Assembly: GCF_040712315.1 (NCBI RefSeq)
Contig: NC_134016.1
Coordinates: 19,808,390-19,872,389, forward strand
DNA length: 64,000 bases
Direction: 5' to 3'
DNA from: Castanea sativa
Taxonomy: Eukaryota > Streptophyta > Magnoliopsida > Fagales > Fagaceae
The translations under genes and the position numbers were made by a program. The stretch's first letter is position 1, and each line of letters opens with the position of its first letter. Of this stretch, positions 44,864-56,627 are shown piece after piece. The notes below the pieces were generated by a model. It did not search any database. It had not been told where the DNA came from and saw nothing but the letters and a program-made list of their open reading frames with translations.

Positions 44864-46897
44864 AAACTGGATTAGTATTAAGTTAGTCCATAAAACGACT
44901 ACAAAGTCCTAAAAAGAACATAAACAAAGTCACAATATCATTTTATGTATGCTAAAGATGTTATAACAATTATCTAGCATGAGTGATATGCAAAACATGA
45001 CAAGTGAACAAGTGTGTGCATTAAGTGTGTGTGTGGTGTGCATATGCGATGCATAATCAAGGCATGACAAAACACATATGGGTTAAAGTGTGTAAAACAC
45101 ATAACTAATGATCAAAACATGATAAACATTCATAATTATGGTAATTTCCAAAGTTTGGTACTCATCAGAGTCCAAAACAACACCAAAATGCCATTTGGGA
45201 ATTTATCAAACACTTGGTATGCACTACTATAATTAACACATAAGCAATGCATGAACATGTGTGAATTTTGTCTAGATACATGTTAAAATGCCACAAGGGG
45301 CCAACACAAACATGAACAAAACAAATGGGGTAGAGCCTAATCAAGAAATTGAAAAAATTTGTCAAAAAATAGAAGATTCCCAACCCTTTTTCAAAAATAT
45401 CCCAACTCATGCAAAATATATAATCTAAGGCATTATCTTATGAAATAGAGAGAAAAGATTGAATCAACATACCTTAGAGATGATTAGGAGATGATTACTC
45501 TTGAGATTTAGTTGGGTTTTTGAGGAAAAATTGGTTTTGGGCTGAGAGAGGCTCGAGGGAGTCAAAAGGGCTATGTTTGAAAAACTGTCGAGATCAGCCC
45601 TTAAAAACTGAAAACACATGTTTTTTGCAAGATAGCTTCTTGCGAAGTTACTCGCGAAAAATACCATTGAAGCATAGAAATTTTCGCAGGATAGACTTAC
45701 TTGTGAGACAGTCGCGAAAGTTTTTGTCTGTATTTCATGTGTTTTCGTTTTTTGCCTATCTCATTTTCGCGGGAAGAGCTTACTCGCGAGCTACTTGCGA
45801 AAATGCCTCTGAAGGAGTTTTTGATGAAAACATAAAAATGCAGTATGAACAGAAACTCAAAAACACAAAAAAATAAAAACACTTTTCAAAAATATATAAA
45901 ATACTCAAAAATCTTTTTGGGTTTGATCGACAAGCAATTAAGTCTACACATCACATTTGAACATGTACAATCACACAAATGAAATAAGCATTCATTGAAC
46001 AATAGATTAGTGTGTTGTGTGTGTGTATCAAATGTGGAATAGTCCTTAGTCTAGAGTGAAGTTTCAATGATCAATTCAACCAAGTCATACATAACTAGTA
46101 CTAAGTCAAGTGGTCTATTTCAATTATAGAAATGAACATTTATGACCTCCCACAAGAAAATGATCACAAAACTTTGAACCTTTTCTTTTTAGCTTCTTAC
46201 AACTTATAACTTTTGATCACATAAGAATATTACATCTCATTTTGAGATTGATGCCTGAAACTTTTGATATTTCAATTTTGTGAGTAAGCCTTTGGCTTTT
46301 TAGGCACTATACATTTCAATACAAGTCACTTTCCCTTTTTCTTACTCAAATACTAGTATGTGCGACGAATTTTGAAGCTCATTATCACTTTTCAAGATTT
46401 GACATTTGATTGAACTATAAAGCAAAAACATAAAAAGTGTGGGAAGATATATAGGCACAAGTCTATGCATGTATCAAAATCAACAAGACTATTGACTAAT
46501 AATTTATGACAAGCTTGGAGATCGATTTACAACAATCACACATAGATTTCAAGATTTTTCCCACAAAGATAGATGTGCATACAAAACAAGCTATGCTCGT
46601 AAATGCACTACACCATTAGTACGAAGGTGCTAGGCCAAACTCACATGTGATAGACACAACATAGGAGATCAAACTTTTTTGAGAATTTTCAATTTTTATG
46701 GGTTTTTGAATTTTTCAACATACTTAAAAACAGAACATGTAAAGTAAGATCAACAGAAACAAGAAGCACAAAACAAAACTTGTAAAAGAAACATGCTATA
46801 AACCGGAAGCAATGACACAAGAAGATTATGTATGTCATGATGTATGAACCTATGAACCTAAACATTGAAAGTATTAATGCATGGGCAGAGAGAGTGA
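44864..46897 (-). other. Interior of the copia-type element where pol would be expected, non-coding
   Basis: Two kilobases with no recognisable protease, integrase or RT. TTCGCGAAA/TCGCGAG-type words recur around 45630-45800. This supports the non-autonomous status. Confidence 0.55.
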
Positions 46898-47390
46898 TCA
46901 TGCATGAGTACCCTTCTTCATCCACACTTTACGAGTGTTTTGGGTGAGCTCATTAGATGGAGAGGTACGACCAATATAACTTTCCAACCTCGGAGTGAAG
47001 CTAGCAAGGCATAGTGAGATGTTCTTCAACATTTCCATAATGTCTCCAATGAGATGTCCTTCACTTTCTCCCTTAGCTTGTGCTCCCTTTGGTCTTTTCT
47101 TTGAACCTTCTTGGCCATGCATAGAGTCAGCCTTCTTGAGTGCATGAAGCTTGAAATTCGGCCTTGTGTGCCCTTGAACACCACAATGATGACACACATG
47201 TTTCACTTAAGGCTCCTTTTGATTTTTGGATAATGACTTCTTTTTATCCCTTGGTTTTACACCAATGGTTCTCTTTACAACAGTAGGGGTCTCAATCTCA
47301 AGCTTCACTTCTTTGAGTTTCTCTACATTCTTGGCTGATATGAACCTCACTTCCTTCTTGGGTTCACTGCTGGAGCTTCCTTCTCCGGTA
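46898..47390 (-). pseudogene. Start of pol of the copia-type element with a zinc knuckle
   Basis: The minus-strand frame contains KHVCHHCGVQGHTRPN, a CCHC-like knuckle in which the last Cys is replaced, and then MEMLKNISLCLASFTPR. It ends near KKGTHA. In related autonomous elements this region precedes protease and integrase; here nothing follows. An in-frame stop lies just upstream of the knuckle. Confidence 0.6.
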
Positions 47391-47394
47391 TAGC

Positions 47395-48790
47395 CTAAAT
47401 TGGTTGTGAGGATAGCACGTTGTCAAATTTCTTGGTGGAGATACGCTTAACCTTGACATTAGTTTGGATAATTTCAAGTTCAAGAAACTTGATCTTAGAA
47501 TAAGCTTCAACCAATTCTCCCTTGAGTCCATCTACTTCACACTTTGCTTCCTTAAGTTGCACAAGTGTACACCTATGCTCTTCTTTAATCTTCTTCATCT
47601 TTCTCACAGCATGGTTCGCAACCTTGGCGTATTTTCCACAATCTTCTAGCAAAGCATCATATGCTTTGTGAAGGTTGTTCTCACCTTCATTTTGGCATAC
47701 CTCTTCATCTTCTGAGTCTTTAACTTCCTCACCCTCGGAATGCTCACTAAGTTCATCAACCAAATACCTTAAATCATCCTTAGAATCAACGGAGGTAATT
47801 GCCATGAAGGCCCTATAATTTCCGTCACTGTCACACTCTCCTTCCGTGTCTGAATTTAAGCTTTCGGAGTCGCTAAGAGTAGTGACAAACACTTTACCCT
47901 TCCCTCTCAAATAGTTAGGACATTCCTTCTTGAGATGTCCATGATCATTACATTCGTAGCATACTATTCCTTGAGGGGATTGAGAGTCCTTCCCATCTTT
48001 CCTCTTGAACTCCTTCCTATCACCTTTGGAGGATTTTCTTTGCTGAAAGACTTCCCACTGTTTTTCATCTTCAGAAATTTCCAAAACATTCTTTGCAAGG
48101 AATGCCACCTCCTTCTCCACATCATCTTCTTCGGAGGATTCATCCATTTTCTCGTTGATGGTTTTGAGAACAAGTGATTTGCTTGGCTTGTGGGAAGGTA
48201 GTCCAAGCTCATATGTTTGGAGAGATCCAATAAGCTCTTGAATCTTGATCTCATCCAAATCTTTGCTCTTTTCTATAGCTGTGACCTTTGCACGAAAGCT
48301 CTCCGGTAAGGACCTCAAAACTTTCTCACCACCTTAGCATCCTTAATCTTCTCTCTGAGAATGAGCTTGGCAATCATGATTTCATTGAGCTTCCTATAGA
48401 ATGAATCAAATGACTCATCGTCACTCATCTTGAGCTCTTCAAATCAGGTGGTAAACATTTGGAGCTTTGTGTCCTTGACTTTTTTGGTACCTTCATAGGT
48501 AGTCTCAAGAATCGTCCAAGCTTCCTTGGTGGTCTTCATATGCGATATCCTGTGAAATTCATTAGTAGACACATCACAAAAGATAACATTAATTTTCTTA
48601 CTATTGGCATTTGCCAAAGCAAGAGTTGCCTTGTCCCATTCAGACTTGGCTATCGTGGGTCTAACATACCCATTCTCAACGGAATCCTATACAGACTAAT
48701 CTATAGCACAAAGGAATGCCCTTATACGGACTTTTCAAAACGCATAGTTGCTCCCATCAAAGAATGGTGGAGCATTGAGCGATTGTGATC
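47395..48790 (-). pseudogene. Gag of the copia-type element, frameshifted
   Basis: The clean part is 48318-47395, about 307 codons: gag polypeptide (SLPESFRAKVTAIEKSKDLD), an acidic linker, the zinc knuckle CYECNDHGHLKKEC and a C-terminal coiled coil (AYDALLEDCGKYAKVANHAV). Upstream to about 48790 the N-terminal gag (PPFFDGSNYAF; DKATLALANANSKKI) is readable but interrupted by stops and a frameshift near 48318. The usual start is therefore lost. Confidence 0.8.
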
Positions 48791-48846
48791 AATCCATCAC
48801 AAGGGGGTCTCGGATCACACTTAGGTAATGAAACCACAACAAGTGC

Positions 48847-48864
48847 ACCCGCTATGATACTAAT
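48847..48864 (-). promoter_or_regulatory. Primer-binding site of the copia-type element
   Basis: Minus-strand TAGTATCATAGCGGGTGC next to the 5' LTR resembles TGGTATCAGAGC, the initiator-Met-tRNA primer site of copia elements, with two changes in the core. Confidence 0.6.
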
Positions 48865-49902
48865 TAAAAGCTTAGATTTGTGTAAAAATACAAGAGCTGT
48901 TTAGATCCCAATTTAAAAGATTACGACTTGATTGATTTTACTATAACTTAAACTAAGTGTATAATAGAGTAAATGTGAGTGAACAAACAATAAAACTACT
49001 CTAAGTCATATTTATCATATAATAGAAGTAATATGAAAGCTAGAAGAGTAGGGAAGAGAAATGCAAACACAAGATAACATGCCGATGTGTTATCGAAGAG
49101 AAAATCGAAGAACTTGGTGAAAAACCTCTCCGCTGCCCTCCAAGCGGTAAATCGATCCACTAGACAATAAGTTGGGATACACGAATAGCAAGAGACCCTC
49201 AAAGCCTAATCTACCTAATGCACCTAAGCCCTCCAAGCTTCTACTCCAACAAGGCTTCTTGGAACCGTGTCTTGTCTAACTTTCTAGATCTCGCAATATG
49301 CCTGATTGCATCTGCCAAAACTTGTCTTCTTCCAATACTTCCCAACAGCACCAAAACCTCACTTGACACTCTGATTGGGTGTGGTAAGTGTTTGGGCTAT
49401 CAATCTTTCAAGGATATGGATATGGGGAGGTAGGAGTATGAGGAATACTACAAAGGATTGTGGGTATAACAATCTCTAACTCTCAAGTGTGTATGCTAGG
49501 GTTTTCTCTCTGAAAAGCACTCCATATAATATGTGGGTAATGTGGGTATATATAGTGTGGGTGAAGATATGGTGGAGCAGATAAGCCAAAATAGCAAAAC
49601 AAAATGTTTCGCGGGAAGGCCTTACCCGTGAGATAGTCTTGAAATCAGATTGTCATGGCTCTTCGCATTTCAGTCATGTGCTCTTCACGTGACTTACTTC
49701 GCAGAAAATTTACTCGCAAGATACCCGCGAAAACCACTGCTTCTTTAATGCAAACTTGAGTCTTCACACTCTCTCTTTCTTACACAACCCATATAATGAA
49801 ATCCCACATAAAATACAAGTTAAACATAATTGAATAAAATTACAATTAAATTTGGCATGGAATTAAAGCCAACACAAAATAGTTGTAAATAACAACTTTA
49901 CA
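48865..49902 (-). repeat. 5' LTR (right) of the copia-type element
   Basis: 1,038 bp. The plus-strand left end is TAAAAGCTTAGATTTG (the TG terminus changed) and the right end is CTTTACA. Aligns along its length with 42009-43018. The duplication ATAGC follows. Confidence 0.88.
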
Positions 49903-50220
49903 ATAGCCATTCACGTATCTTTTAGTTTCTGCAGATGCATACAGTATTTGATCTGTAGAAAGCACCCCGGCTTTCCTTTGCAATGCATTATGGTAAAGAT
50001 TATCGAAAGTAGTTCTTGTTGCGTCAAAGGGTTGCTCTGCAGTATCGCCAGCACTGCATGTTTTAAACAACGTCTTTGCAAAGCCTGAATCTAAATCTGG
50101 ATCAGTGCCATGCATCAAGTGTTTCTTATATGATGCGCACCTTGCCATTCCTAGTGTATGTGCCCCTGCATACAAAGATCACAAAAATTTTGATAGCATG
50201 CACATTTCAAATGAGTTTGC

Positions 50221-50224
<4 letters not shown>

Positions 50225-50274
<50 letters not shown>
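50225..50274. repeat. (AT)n tract in intron 3 of peroxidase B
   Basis: About 50 bp of pure TA dinucleotide followed by a T run. It is absent from the same intron of copies A and C. Confidence 0.9.
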
Positions 50275-50283
<9 letters not shown>

Positions 50284-51314
50284 TTTTTCCTGGAGGAACA
50301 AGAAACTTGTAAGTTGTAACATGTTCCAAATATTAGTGACACTAATCTTGGTGTGAGTGACACGAAATTTGTAACATAATCATATAGAATCAATCATTTT
50401 GAAAACTTGTAACATATTTACCCGAGAGAGCCACCATTTCTTGGGCACTAAAACCACGCTGCCCAAACATGTTAATGAGCTGAGAGGCGTTGAAGAAGGG
50501 TGCAGGAAGGTTGATTATGTCTTCTATTTTCCTCTTACCATCCATTCTTCCATTAGGTATGTCATTAAGAGGACCCCCGGCCTTTAAAATCAATAAGACC
50601 ATTACAAATTGATCTCAATCATTATAATGAAAATGACCCCAAAAAAAAGTGAAAAATAATTCACTTTAAATTAATATTTTGTTACCCAAAATACTGTTCT
50701 GGCAGCCATTGCAAGAATATCAGCACATGAGACTACGCCTGGGCATACATTTTGAAGCTGCTCTTTCGCTTTATCAATAACTTCAAATCCCCGCAAACTC
50801 AAACTTCCAAGGGAGTCTTTCTCTGCTATATTTTGCTTTGTTGAATCAATGAGAACCGACCTGTCACATCCCTATCTAACCAACAAAACAGGAAATTCTA
50901 AGACCAAGAAAGTATAACCAAATCTTTTCATCAACAAAGAAAATAACCAAGCCTTAAAAGACAATCATACGAGAGAAAGAGAGAGAGTACCTCTATGAAA
51001 CAATCATGGAAATGCAGCCAAACAAGGGTGGCTGCTAGCTTAGGATCAGCTTCCAAAGCTTGGATAACTGCCGTCTTCACAATTAGTTCAGCCGATGGGC
51101 ACCTGAGCAGATAATATTCCATGCTCAAACCATCTACTCCAAAACTAAAACCATTAACAACCGTCTTCATTAGAAAAATTACACCAAGAAATTTTCCAAT
51201 AACCACCTTATCTAAACTCAGAGATGTCATTAGAATGTGTTTCAAGCCTAAATTAATTAGGTAGCTAATACGAGGTTGAGAAAAGGAAATCTAAATATAT
51301 TGAGGAGTGTTGGA

Positions 51315-54300
51315 CTATGAAGCACGGGTGCAGCTCCAGGCCGCCGCACCCGCACCTGACGCGCATGACGCAGCGCACAGTGGTCGACACTGCTGACCGC
51401 GTGTTCGTGTTGCGTTGGGTTTTTTTTTTTTCGTTTGTGGGTTCACGCCGACTCGTGCTGACTTGGTGCTGATTCGCGCCGAATCGGACCGTATCGGCCA
51501 GAATGGGTCGAAATAGGTCGAAACCGGCCGCATCAGGCCCAAACTGGCTTTGACTCAGGCCAAAATTCTAGTAAAAATAATTTAAAAAATTATACAAAAG
51601 TATAACTCGCCATTTTGAACTTTGAATCAACTTTAAACAAAAAAAAAAAACCCTAATCCCTCTCAATTCCTCTGTGCCTCTCTTGTTTTCTCACTCTCCG
51701 TCTCCCCTCTCTCACACCCTAACCTGCGACCACTCACTCAAAATCTCTCCTTTGCGTCACTGCCCAAGCACTCTCGGTCTCAATCTCTCCATCTGTCGGT
51801 CTCAATTTCTCCATCTCTCTATCTCCATCTCGATCTCAAGGTCACTGACACTAACCTAAGTCCCAAGCTCACTCAGGTATGTTAAGACTTGGGTTGATCA
51901 CTTGATTTCTTATTTAGTTATTATATATCTATCAATTTATTTGTAGGTTAAACAACTTAAATTGAAATTATTAAATTTTCACTGGATGAAGCTATTAGCA
52001 CAGAACCTTCATCAGATGGTCCTCTTTGGCAATATGTAACTAAATTGGAAAAACCTCCTAGTTCTACTTCTAAATCAGGTGGAAACACACATTTTAAGTG
52101 CAACTATTGTGATGGAATTTTTGTGGGATCCTATTCTAGGGTTAAGGATCATTTATCACTAATTAGTGGTAAAGGTATTAGAGCATGTAAGAATGTGACG
52201 CCGGGCCATAGATTGGAAATGCAAAGAGTGCATGATCAGGTTGAGAATAATAAGTTGGAGCGGAATGCAAAAGTCAAATTCCTTTACCCCTACCTCTCCA
52301 TGGGCCGATTCTCTCATTCCAGAGACAGGAAGGGAGTGGTAGTATAGATGTAGCGGTTGATGGTAAGAGGAGGAAGGTGATTGCGAATTCTCCTTTGGAG
52401 GGAGCATTCCAAAATAATGCTAGAGCTAAATTGAACAGTAGAATTACTAGGATGTTTTATACTGGTGGGCTTCCATTTCACTTTGCAAGGAACCCAAATT
52501 ATCGTAATTCTATGCATATGTTGCTACCCATAACATTTCGGAGTTCAAAGACAAACATTTTATTGTAGGGTGTTAAAAGATGCTGTAAAAGAGATTGGAC
52601 ATGAAAAAGTTGTCCAAGTCATCATTGATAATGCTAATGTGATGAAGGCTGCTGGAGCTCTTATAGAAGGTGAGTTTCCCAAAATATTTTGGACACCATG
52701 TGTTGTCTACACTCTCAATCTAGCTTTGAAGAATATTTGTGTAGCAAAAAATACTAAAAAGAATGAAGTTTCATATAAGGAATGTAATTGGATTACACGT
52801 ATTGCTGATGATGCATCCTTCATATGTATTTTTATCATGAACCATTCAATGTGGTTGACAATGTTTGATGAATTTTGTCCATTAAACTGCTCCAAGTTGA
52901 TGAAACTAGATTTGCTTTGGTTATTGTTATGTTGAAAAGGTTGAAGTTGATAAAAAAAAAATGCCTTCAAGCCAAGGCTATTAGTGACCAATGGGCTTCT
53001 TATAGGGAGGATGATGTTGGAAAAGCTTAAAAAGTGAAAGATTTTATTCTAAGTGATCATTGATGGATGTTGTTGATTTTATCATTGAATTCACTACAAC
53101 TATTTATGATATGCCATGAGAAATTGATACATATAGACCTTGTCTCCATCTTGTGTTTGAAATGTGGGATTCAATGATAGAACAGGTGAAAGCAATAATA
53201 TATCGACATGAAGGCTTGGAAGCAAATGATTATAGCTCATTTTTTAATGTGGTGTATGATATACTTGTTGATTGATGGACTAAAAATTGTACACCACATT
53301 GCTTGGCTCATTCCTTAAATCCTAAGCAAGTACTTTCATTTTCTATTTTCCTTAGTTCACCCTTCTAGTAAAACACATGCTTCATCATATATATATATAT
53401 ATATTATTATTATTATATTTTAACTAGGTATTACTCCATTGAATGGCTTTCGGAGAATCCAAAACGCATCCCTCCATATCAGGATCATGAAATTTCTATA
53501 GAAAGGAGCAAAAGTTTGGAGCGATACTTTGCAGATGAAATGAATTAAGGATGATGAAAGTTGAGTTTGCTACATTTTCAAGAGGGAGGTTTCCTTCACT
53601 AGATGCCTTGACAGATAGGTGAGTCTTACAACCTTTGGTTTGGTGGCAATACCATGGCTCTTCATTACCAATGCTTCAAACCCTTGCCTTTAAACTTCTT
53701 GGATAACCTTGTTCATCCTCATGTGTTGAGAGGAATTGGAGCACATACAAATTCATTCATTCCTTAAAAAGAAACAAAATGGCTCCTACACGTGCTGAGG
53801 ATTTGGTATATGTGCATTCTAATCTTCGACTCTTGTCAAGGTGCCATAAGGAGTATATAAATACAGTAACAAAGATGTGGGATATTGCAAGAGACTCTTG
53901 GAATGAAAGTGACATACATGGAGGAGCTGGAATTCTTGAGAATCCTACCCTTACACTTGATGAGCCAGAGTTGGAGGCCATGGTTATTGCGAATGCTAGC
54001 ACTAATGTTACTACTAGTGAAAGTGAAGTTCAAAGTGAAGCTATTGATCTTGACAATGAGGATGGGGGTTGTATTTGATTGTCTTGAACACTTGTCTTTT
54101 ATTTTGTTTTAGTTTCAAATTTGTAGGTTGTATTCTAATTTCTGAACATCATGTTTTAATTATTATCTACTATTGCTCTTAAATTGGTATATGTTTACAA
54201 TTATATGAAAAAGTATGCTTAGCAATATATAGAAAATATATATAAAAATATTTTTAATAATTTTTAAAAAAATGTATCCATCCACATCTATACCCTACTT

Positions 54301-54374
54301 TTTCAAAAATTGCCGAGTCATCGCACCGTAACCTTACTTGCACCTGCACCCGAATCCGCACCTATGCTTCATAG
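51315..54374 (+). mobile_element. hAT transposon, 3.06 kb, in the 5' leader of peroxidase B
   Basis: Perfect 10-bp terminal inverted repeats CTATGAAGCA/TGCTTCATAG, extended imperfectly inward (GGGTGC/GCACC words), and the exact 8-bp duplication GTGTTGGA (51307-51314, 54375-54382). Transposase remnants lie inside on the plus strand. It lies between the peroxidase B start and its TATA box, so it displaced the core promoter by 3 kb. Confidence 0.95.
51985..54078 (+). pseudogene. hAT transposase, broken
   Basis: Pieces in order: a BED zinc finger at 52045-52330 (FKCNYCDGIFVGSYSRVKDHL), the catalytic-region segment at 52570-52800 (VVQVIIDNANVMKAAGALIE; WTPCVVYTLNLALKNIC), and a hAT C-terminal dimerisation part at about 53690-54078 (NKMAPTRAEDLVYVHSNLRL). 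Several stops and frame changes separate them, so no functional transposase is encoded. Confidence 0.85.
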
Positions 54375-54418
54375 GTGTTGGAGTTTGTAGTATATGAAGG
54401 GTGGATAGCAAGCAATGT

Positions 54419-54429
54419 GTATATATAAA
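54419..54429 (-). promoter_or_regulatory. Stranded TATA box of peroxidase B
   Basis: TATATATAAAT on the plus strand, in the block conserved above copies A and C. Subtracting the hAT element and one duplication, it lies about 145 bp from the old start codon, as in the intact copies. Confidence 0.55.
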
Positions 54430-54801
54430 TGTAAAGAATTGGAAGGAGTTGCCCCCAAATCGTGTATGGAAAAAGAAAAGGTTAAAGATAGTATTGCATT
54501 CTCTTTATGTTCTTCTCCAAATGGTCAATCTAATTATGTTATCGCATGTAGGTTGACACATAACAATTTTTATTTTATTTTATTTTTGAGAAGGATGCAT
54601 AACAAATTAATATAGTGATTATTAAACCTGTGTGAGCCAAATCATTTATTCAAATTCATGAATGCAAGTATGCAACATTAAGAGTTTGTTTATCGAAAAA
54701 TAAGACTAACGGAGTTTAAGAATATCATTGGGAGAATTTTAAGAGTGTTCATCGTCATGATTACATTTTACATCTCAAGCAAAAAAGTTTGCCGACAATA
54801 A

Positions 54802-54847
54802 GGGATTATAATTAGTAAAAGCTAGGGATTATAATTAGTAAAAGACT
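54802..54847 (+). repeat. 23-bp tandem duplication
   Basis: GGGATTATAATTAGTAAAAG plus three bases occurs twice in a row. Confidence 0.85.
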
Positions 54848-54945
54848 AGCTTGTAACCCCATGCATATGCATGGATACACTTACAGATGTACAATAAGAT
54901 ATGTAATATAATTCTTATATATATGATTTAAATACTATTGATAGT

Positions 54946-55530
54946 TGAAAAGGATAAAATTAAGGTAGACGGACTCGTTCAACAGAACCTGCCATGGGCG
55001 ACAGTACTAGGATAGTGGATGATCAAAGTGAAAGAAGACTACGACAGATCGTATCCAAGGAGGACAGACTCTCCTTGATGGACGGATGAGAAAGTAGACG
55101 GATGCAAAGTGGACGGGTAGCAAAGTCACGTGGCATCCACATGGCTTAAGTGTTCTTCAAGAAATTTCAAATGGAAATATCTTATGCCCCACGATTAACT
55201 ATAGTCAACAAAATTTCTATATGGAAAAGATCCCGTAAAATACGTGTATTTATGAGGATCTTCCCTACAAGGAAACATCTTCTTGACCAAGAAACCAAAG
55301 CCGGTCCTACACTACTACAAAAACCCAAAACTCTCAGAAATCAAGGTACGCATAATTTACCCAACTCTGGCACTCTAGAGTTGTGAAAGTTCTCTAACTT
55401 GGCCTTCGAAGGGTATTTGGCCGGTACCACATCGGTACTCTCTGTAGGGACTTCTTCTTTTTTATTGTGCAGGTCTCGTCTAAGAGTACTGAGGGACCGT
55501 ATAGCTCACTGACGATTTCCGGCATCATCA
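54946..55530 (+). mobile_element. Solo LTR, 585 bp
   Basis: Starts TGAAAAGGATAAAATT, ends GGCATCATCA, with the exact 5-bp duplication ATAGT (54941-54945, 55531-55535). The end CTGACGATTTCCGGCATCATCA-type sequence is one I associate with plant gypsy LTRs. No internal region. Confidence 0.8.
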
Positions 55531-55535
55531 ATAGT

Positions 55536-56182
55536 TATTTTTATATTTTGTCAACTCTTTAAAAAATTTTGTGATATTATTAGGTATAAAACGTCAATTG
55601 TCCATATTTATTTATTTATTATTGTGAAACACTTTTTTTTTTATGATTCATTTATTCTAAACTCTTTAGTTTTTGTACTTAATAACTCATTTGGATGAAT
55701 ATTTCTGATGTAGTCCCACATTTGATTCTAAAATTAAGAAATAAAACTCTTTAAGAATAAATAATTTAGGACATATGACGTAAAATTGGAACTCTAATTT
55801 GAGTTTCTCTCAGCCTCACCTATTATTATATATATAGATTGGAACCTAAAAATTAGGACAAAGAATTTGTATTCGTATAAGTCAATGCTTAGTTAGCTTG
55901 CTAAAAAAATGGAGTATTTCTACAGTTATAACAAATTTTCAAAATATTTTCATGATAAACTGAGCTGTCAATACATCATAAGCTAAAAAATAAAATAAGA
56001 TTTCATTCAAACCCATCACAACTCAAAATATGATTATTTTGAAAGTGTCTTTAAATTTTGTTGTATCGACTTTTCTGAGAAATTTTTTAAAAAGATTTCA
56101 ATCAAAGCTTTCTGAAAAGTAGGCTTAGATTTAATAAATCTCTCTCTCTCTCTCTCCCCTACTTCATTCTATATGCCATCAC
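55536..56182. other. AT-rich spacer, no gene seen
   Basis: No supported coding frame; a short CT run lies at about 56138-56156. Confidence 0.5.
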
Positions 56183-56619
56183 TACGGCTGTCCGAATCAC
56201 TTATGGACCTAACCCACCTGCCCAAACCGACAGACCTGATCCGTAAACTACCAGATCCTACTCCTATGGGGGTTGGAGGCAATTTTCAAAGTTCAAAACC
56301 TAATTCCGGCGGGTTGGTTGGTAGGTCGTTGCAATGAAACCCGATTTCAACCGACCTGATTGATTCCACCACCAAAAGGTCGTCCTTCTCCCCCGTTTAA
56401 GGAATTCGTCGTCCAGATTTCGCCAGATCTAGCAAGTTTTGGCTAGATCTCCTCCTCCCTGAACCAACAAAGACCAATCCCCATTTGGCGAAGACTTGAC
56501 CAATCCAACCCGACTTCTTCACCGGTCAACGGTGGGTCTGGAAAATGTCCACCTGACTTGGTCTAGTCAATTGCGGGTTGGGCACAAACCCAACCTGGAC
56601 AAACCTGTGGACGCCCTTA
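56183..56619. mobile_element. Non-autonomous hAT element (437 bp)
   Basis: Terminal inverted repeats TACGGCTGTCC and GGACGCCCTTA (9 of 11 matching) and an exact 8-bp duplication GCCATCAC (56175-56182, 56620-56627). The GC-rich interior contains CCAACCCGACTT and CGGGTTGG words like other hAT ends in this window. No transposase. Confidence 0.85.
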
Positions 56620-56627
56620 GCCATCAC

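Larger units (their letters stand above)
42009..49902 (-). mobile_element. Non-autonomous copia-type LTR retrotransposon inserted in peroxidase B exon 4
   Basis: 7,894 bp with LTRs at 42009-43018 and 48865-49902 and the exact duplication ATAGC (42004-42008, 49903-49907). Minus orientation: a primer site like TAGTATCATAGCGGG borders the right LTR, and the purine tract AAAGGGGGAGA borders the left. It carries a broken gag, the first part of pol with a second zinc knuckle, and an extra ORF. No protease, integrase or RT is recognisable between 46897 and 44864, so it cannot move on its own. The LTRs differ at many sites, so the insertion is not very recent. Confidence 0.9.
41884..51230 (-). pseudogene. 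Class III peroxidase, PER47-like, copy B, multiply disrupted
   Basis: Exons on the minus strand: exon 1 51206-50991 (an upstream in-frame ATG at 51230 would add 8 codons), exon 2 50871-50686, exon 3 50581-50422. Exon 4 is split in two, 50165-49903 and 42003-41884, by a 7.9-kb element with duplication ATAGC. Without the insertion the exons sum to 945 nt, as in copy C. The usual ATG is GTG at 51204-51206. The catalytic distal Arg is Trp (VWLHFHDCF), and GCDGS is GCDRS. The proximal His region (AHTLGMARC) remains. A hAT element separates the gene from its TATA box. A working enzyme is not expected. Confidence 0.92.

Noticed and set aside
49846..50175. Peroxidase fragment read as a separate short gene
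   Set aside because: It is exon 4 of copy B running into the inserted LTR; its last codons are retroelement sequence.
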